DNA from: Bdellovibrionaceae bacterium UBA6502
GTDB lineage: Bacteria; Bdellovibrionota; Bdellovibrionia; Bdellovibrionales; UBA840
Direction: 5' to 3'
Length of the DNA: 64,000 bases
NCBI GenBank assembly: GCA_002436415.1
Contig: DJMA01000011.1
Coordinates: 8,955 to 72,954, forward strand
Positions 60,801 to 64,000 of this stretch are shown here, one piece after another. A program made the position numbers and the translations under genes. The notes under the pieces were generated by a model. It was not told the DNA's origin. It made no database searches and saw nothing but the letters and a program-made list of their open reading frames with translations. Within the stretch, counting starts at the first letter, position 1; the number at the start of each line of letters is the position of its first letter.

Positions 60801-61412
60801 ATGTACAGCAAAACCTTGTTTCTATTTATTTTAACTAGTTTCTTATTATCTTGTAATGCAAAGAAAGAAAGACCACCTATCGTAGAAGTAATGGAAGAAA
60901 AATCGGAAGAGATTGTAGAGCAGGTGATGGAAGCCATGAATGAAAAAAAAGTGGATTCTTGTTTGGAAGCGGTTAGTAAAGTTCAAGATCTAGATGTAAC
61001 GGTTGAGCAATACAACGAATTAAAATGTATATCAGCAGATTTAGACAAAGATGGAGAGATGGATTTTGTGGTTTCAAATAGCTCTATGAGTAAAGTCTAT
61101 TTTGTTGGTCTACCTGAGAAGGCAAAAATTGATTCATCTTCAAAAGAAGAAAAATTAGAAAAAGCAGAGGATTTGGAGGAAAAAGAACAAGTTGAGCTTT
61201 TGGAATCTAAAGAGGTTATTCATAGTTTAGACATCGAAAACTTTGGGGGACCAGTAGGTATCTTTGAAGCTGGAACTGAAATCCAAGATTGTCCAAAGAG
61301 AGATTTTGATGGCATCATCGTTTACGGAGAAGGTGCAGCTAATACCGTGTATCATTTCAATATGGCAAACAAAGAGTTCGATCAGAGTAAGTGCCGATCA
61401 GAGTCAAATTAG
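60801..61412 (+). CDS. lipoprotein with EF-hand-like acidic motif
   Basis: 203 residues with a classical lipobox (SFLLSC, Cys18). After an acidic, coiled stretch there is a DLDKDGEMDFVV segment near residue 81, a dockerin/EF-hand-like calcium-binding pattern as seen in FG-GAP-type surface proteins, then a Glu/Lys-rich linker and a final globular part with DCPKRDFDGIIVYGEG. Four cysteines remain in the mature part. AGGAG lies 8 bases ahead of the ATG. It stands upstream of enolase but is separated by about 290 bases. Function unknown. Confidence 0.75.
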   Translation: MYSKTLFLFILTSFLLSCNAKKERPPIVEVMEEKSEEIVEQVMEAMNEKKVDSCLEAVSKVQDLDVTVEQYNELKCISADLDKDGEMDFVVSNSSMSKVYFVGLPEKAKIDSSSKEEKLEKAEDLEEKEQVELLESKEVIHSLDIENFGGPVGIFEAGTEIQDCPKRDFDGIIVYGEGAANTVYHFNMANKEFDQSKCRSESN

Positions 61413-61639
61413 TCTTAGAGTTTTTTTAGCTGATTTCGTAAGAGTTTGCTCGTGGAGCTAAAGCCTTTAGTACCGCGTAAGGGTCTGTTATCATCGAAAT
61501 AAGGCTTAGCACAGAGCTAATAGTTTTGCCCATTCGGCGATAAAGACAGCTTTTCGTGAGGATTTATAATAAGTTTGGCATCTCCGCCTTTAATTAGATA
61601 TTTTGCCTGTTGCATCACTGTTCAATTGCTTATTCCCCC

Positions 61640-61668
61640 TTGCTAGCTAGAACTTCTAGGCCTATATT
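61640..61668 (+). promoter_or_regulatory. sigma-70-like promoter of enolase with an internal palindrome
   Basis: TTGCTA (61640-61645), a 17-base spacer and TATATT (61663-61668), 36 bases before the eno ATG. The spacer contains the perfect palindrome CTAGAA C TTCTAG (61647-61659), placed where a repressor would block polymerase. Confidence 0.6.
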
Positions 61669-61704
61669 ATCAAGCGATTTAACAACAATATATGAGAGGT
61701 AGAA

Positions 61705-62967
61705 ATGGCAAAAATTCAAAAAGTATTGGCCAGAGAAATTTTAGATAGTCGTGGTAATCCAACGGTAGAAATAGATTTAATCAATGACAATGGACTTCGT
61801 GCAAGAGCGGCTGTTCCATCAGGAGCCTCTACCGGTTCTCATGAAGCTCTTGAGTTACGTGATGGTAATAAAGAACGTTATCTTGGAAAAGGTGTTTTAA
61901 CGGCGATCAATAATGTTCGTGAGCATTTAGCTCCAGTCATCACAGGTAAAGATGCACAAGACTTTTTAGCTTTAGACAAAGAGCTTTTAGCAGCAGACGG
62001 AACAGAGAATAAATCAAAATATGGTGCCAATGCAGTTTTAGGCTTATCTCTTGCAATGGCAAAATTGGCTGCTATGGAGCAACAAAAAGAATTGTTTCAA
62101 TTGTTGGGCCCAGACAATGTGGCTTTGCCAACTCCGTTAATGAATATATTAAATGGTGGTGAGCATGCTGATAATGGTTTAGACGTTCAAGAATTTATGA
62201 TTGTTCCTGTGATGGATGCCAGTTTCTCAGAAGCTCTTCGTTGTGGTGCCGAAGTGTTTCATAACTTAAAAAAGATTTTAACTAGTAAAAAATTAGCAAC
62301 AGGAATTGGTGATGAAGGTGGATTTGCTCCAGTGCTTGGTGGTAACGAAGAAGCATTGTCTCTAATTTCATTAGCAGTAGAAAAAGCAGGTTACAAGTTG
62401 GGCGATGATGTGGTGTTTGCCTTAGATGTTGCCTCTACTGAATTTTTCAAAGAAGGAAAATACCAGTGGGAAGGAAAAGGAATCACTGGCGAAGAGCTTG
62501 GTGAGATTTATTCTTCTTGGGCTTCTAAATATCCAATCCTTAGTATCGAAGATGCTTTTGCTGAGGATGACTGGGCCTCTTGGACAAGCTTCATGAGTAA
62601 AAAAGGCGATAGCCTGCAATTGGTTGGAGATGATTTATTTGTAACCAATCCTAAGCGAATTGCAAAAGGCATCGAGGAAAAAGCGGCCAACGCTTTACTT
62701 GTTAAGGTAAATCAAATCGGGTCTTTAACTGAAACTATGGCAGCAATGGATATGTGTCATAAGGCAGGGATGAACACTGTGATGTCGCATCGTTCTGGTG
62801 AGACCGAAGATGTTACTATTGCAGATTTAGCGGTAGGATTAGGTGCAAGCCAAATTAAAACAGGTAGCTTGTGTCGTGGTGAGCGTACGGCGAAATACAA
62901 CCAACTTCTTCGCATCGAAGAGATTCTTGGCTCTAAAGCTAAGTATGTTGGAAAGTCTTGTTTCTAA
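61705..62967 (+). CDS. eno: enolase (phosphopyruvate hydratase)
   Basis: Converts 2-phosphoglycerate to phosphoenolpyruvate in glycolysis and is often part of the RNA degradosome; 420 residues, normal length. Landmarks: ILDSRGNPTVEID near 13, AAVPSGASTGSHEALELRDG near 35, NILNGGEHADNG near 148, GDEGGFAP near 202, SIEDAFAEDDW near 275, and the signature LLVKVNQIGSLTETM near 332, then SHRSGETED near 362. GAGAGG lies 5 bases before the ATG. A sigma-70-like promoter with an operator-like palindrome precedes it and a terminator follows, so it is a single-gene unit. Confidence 0.98.
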   Translation: MAKIQKVLAREILDSRGNPTVEIDLINDNGLRARAAVPSGASTGSHEALELRDGNKERYLGKGVLTAINNVREHLAPVITGKDAQDFLALDKELLAADGTENKSKYGANAVLGLSLAMAKLAAMEQQKELFQLLGPDNVALPTPLMNILNGGEHADNGLDVQEFMIVPVMDASFSEALRCGAEVFHNLKKILTSKKLATGIGDEGGFAPVLGGNEEALSLISLAVEKAGYKLGDDVVFALDVASTEFFKEGKYQWEGKGITGEELGEIYSSWASKYPILSIEDAFAEDDWASWTSFMSKKGDSLQLVGDDLFVTNPKRIAKGIEEKAANALLVKVNQIGSLTETMAAMDMCHKAGMNTVMSHRSGETEDVTIADLAVGLGASQIKTGSLCRGERTAKYNQLLRIEEILGSKAKYVGKSCF

Positions 62968-63002
62968 AGCTTAGATTTTAAAAACTAAAAAAATTAAAGA
63001 AG

Positions 63003-63032
63003 CCTCCATTGTTAGTTCATTGGAGGTTTTTT
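63003..63032 (+). terminator. intrinsic terminator of eno
   Basis: CCTCCA (63003-63008) and TGGAGG (63021-63026) form the base of a stem with an extra TG/CA pairing inside, followed by six T residues. Confidence 0.85.
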
Positions 63033-63063
63033 AGTTTTAAATTTTAAAATTAAAATACCAATC

Positions 63064-63897
63064 TTAAGATGGCTTACTTGAGTTTTTACATATAGTTTGG
63101 TTATATTCTTTTAGTTGAATCAACATATCAAGAATTCGTTTTTTAGTCCTTTGAACCATATATTTAGGTTGTTTTTGGTTATCAAGATCTACATTGTTAG
63201 AAATAAATATTTTTACTAAGTAAAAAACAAATAGCTGAATACTAATTCCTGCCCCTAATGAATAATTAAAAAGAACTGATGAGTCATAAGAAACTATTTC
63301 GCCAAGATATACTATCGTTGCAGCGAGTGCTTGAAACATTCCTATCTGTTTTAGGTTGGGTTTAGAGAATAAGTTTGCAACTTTAAGTAAAAAAGGCGAG
63401 TTTTTCTCCTTGATAGGCTCAAAGATATTGGGAAAGTTATTTTTTTCTAAAGTTCGATAAGCTAGCCCATCTAAGAATACATTATTTTGGTGAAGCTGAT
63501 ATTTTTTTAGTCGTGCTGATAGGAATTGAATGATGAGCCTTACTATTTCTGGCTGGATTTTTCTATCATAATTCGTATACATGGCTGTAATGATAGATAT
63601 GTTCTCTAGGAATTTTTGAGTGTCTGCTTCGATCAATTTTAAAAGATCATTTCTATATTCCTCTGTAACATTTAGGTCGTTTGATTCGGTGTAGACTGCA
63701 TAGAGTTCCTGAGCATTTAGAAAGGAGTTTACTGCCTTCTCTGCGTGTTTTATGAATAATTTCATCGGAGCACTCGGTTGTTTAAAGGTATCACTGTTTC
63801 GTTCTAGAAAGCTTTTGAATTCTCCGTCGGCAGCATAACTGAAGACAGGAGAAAGTAGAGAGAAAAGCAAAGAGATAATAAAACAAACTTTAATCAT
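63064..63897 (-). CDS. exported/membrane protein of unknown function
   Basis: 277 residues with a signal peptide (1-22, cleavage near YAADG). The mature part is helical to about residue 165, then has two hydrophobic segments (about 185-203 and 210-232) and a basic Lys/Gln-rich tail, so it may be membrane-anchored by its C-terminal half. The C-terminal SSKPS is short and polar. It is convergent with eno. No family recognised; the region beyond its start (63898-64000) has no convincing gene. Confidence 0.65.
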   Translation of the reverse strand: MIKVCFIISLLFSLLSPVFSYAADGEFKSFLERNSDTFKQPSAPMKLFIKHAEKAVNSFLNAQELYAVYTESNDLNVTEEYRNDLLKLIEADTQKFLENISIITAMYTNYDRKIQPEIVRLIIQFLSARLKKYQLHQNNVFLDGLAYRTLEKNNFPNIFEPIKEKNSPFLLKVANLFSKPNLKQIGMFQALAATIVYLGEIVSYDSSVLFNYSLGAGISIQLFVFYLVKIFISNNVDLDNQKQPKYMVQRTKKRILDMLIQLKEYNQTICKNSSKPS

Positions 63898-64000
63898 AGT
63901 TACATTTTATCACTATCTTGTTGAATTTCAGATTCGTTTATTGGTCCTAGGTAAAATATTTACGCCTGCTAAAATGTGGGTTCTTTCTCAAAAAAGTGAC

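Noticed and set aside
61518..61543. Second flagellar-sigma-like promoter (TAATAGTT...GGCGATAA) upstream of eno
   Set aside because: Two or more mismatches, short spacing, and about 160 bases from the gene; the sigma-70-like promoter at 61640 is a better explanation.
63898..64000. Possible gene fragment at the right edge
   Set aside because: All three minus-strand frames contain stops within about 20 codons and the plus strand shows no start with a ribosome site; too short to support anything.
1..64000. tRNA/rRNA genes, CRISPR arrays, insertion sequences, prophage
   Set aside because: I looked for T-loop-like GTTCGA patterns in the gene-free stretches, spaced direct repeats of 20-40 bases, and transposase-like or phage-like proteins, and found none.

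Overview
The window looks like a chromosomal segment of a low-GC, Gram-negative predatory-type bacterium of the Bdellovibrionota (Bdellovibrio/Bacteriovorax relatives). The evidence is indirect. There is an FHA-GGDEF protein built like Bdellovibrio DgcB, an abundance of exported small and Cys-rich proteins, LPS-heptose genes, a CpaF ATPase, extra MotA/MotB-like stator genes and a flagellar-sigma-like promoter. Genes are packed tightly on both strands, many overlap by 1 to 40 bases, and TTG/GTG starts are common. I saw no tRNA, rRNA, CRISPR array, insertion sequence or phage genes.

Layout. 1-5.9 kb: partial gcvP, divergent Na+/amino-acid symporter, a membrane protein, a YhcC-type radical SAM protein and an exported protein. 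6.1-11.9 kb: translation genes (MnmC-like methyltransferase, an enlarged argS, an epmA-like ligase with an extra N-terminal domain) and an IHF/HU protein. 12.1-20.2 kb: envelope polysaccharide genes (O-antigen-ligase-like protein, glycosyltransferase, heptosyltransferase, heptose-7-P kinase) with mutT and glutamate dehydrogenase between them. 20.5-27.9 kb: rlmN, then a back-to-back trio (coiled-coil protein, GGDEF cyclase, metallophosphoesterase), then dgcB and an Rsm22-like methyltransferase.

28.2-32.6 kb is the most unusual stretch. It is a four-gene set: an exported protein with 13-residue Cys/His repeats, an exported helical protein, a 732-residue exported protein that looks like a polymorphic toxin (pre-toxin hydrophobic segment plus small C-terminal domain), and a 138-residue probable immunity protein. 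33.5-35.8 kb holds an ECF sigma / anti-sigma operon with two small exported products. It is preceded by a riboswitch-like leader with competing stems, a long palindrome and an intrinsic terminator.

36-45 kb: an NhaR-like regulator, a lipoprotein, and a MotA/MotB-like pair. In the MotB-like protein the peptidoglycan-binding domain is replaced by a long coiled coil and a DUF2135-like domain, and the gene is coupled to an outer-membrane-barrel-like gene. An HPF-like protein behind a structured leader, a Zn-aminopeptidase lipoprotein, a barrel protein and a tiny Cys-rich exported protein follow. 45-55 kb: persulfide-dioxygenase-like hydrolase, TonB-like protein, PilZ protein, hexapeptide acyltransferase, ParB-like protein, PhoH, an SH3-peptidase-like protein, a TraB/GumN-like protein and an SSS symporter. 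55.8-64 kb: DUF4112 protein, two small proteins, cupredoxin-like protein coupled to cpaF, a histidine kinase with a weak ATPase domain, a lipoprotein, enolase and an exported protein.

Cyclic-di-GMP signalling is a recurring theme (two GGDEF cyclases and a PilZ receptor), alongside envelope biogenesis and tRNA/ribosome modification. All functions are read from sequence by eye; no database search was possible.
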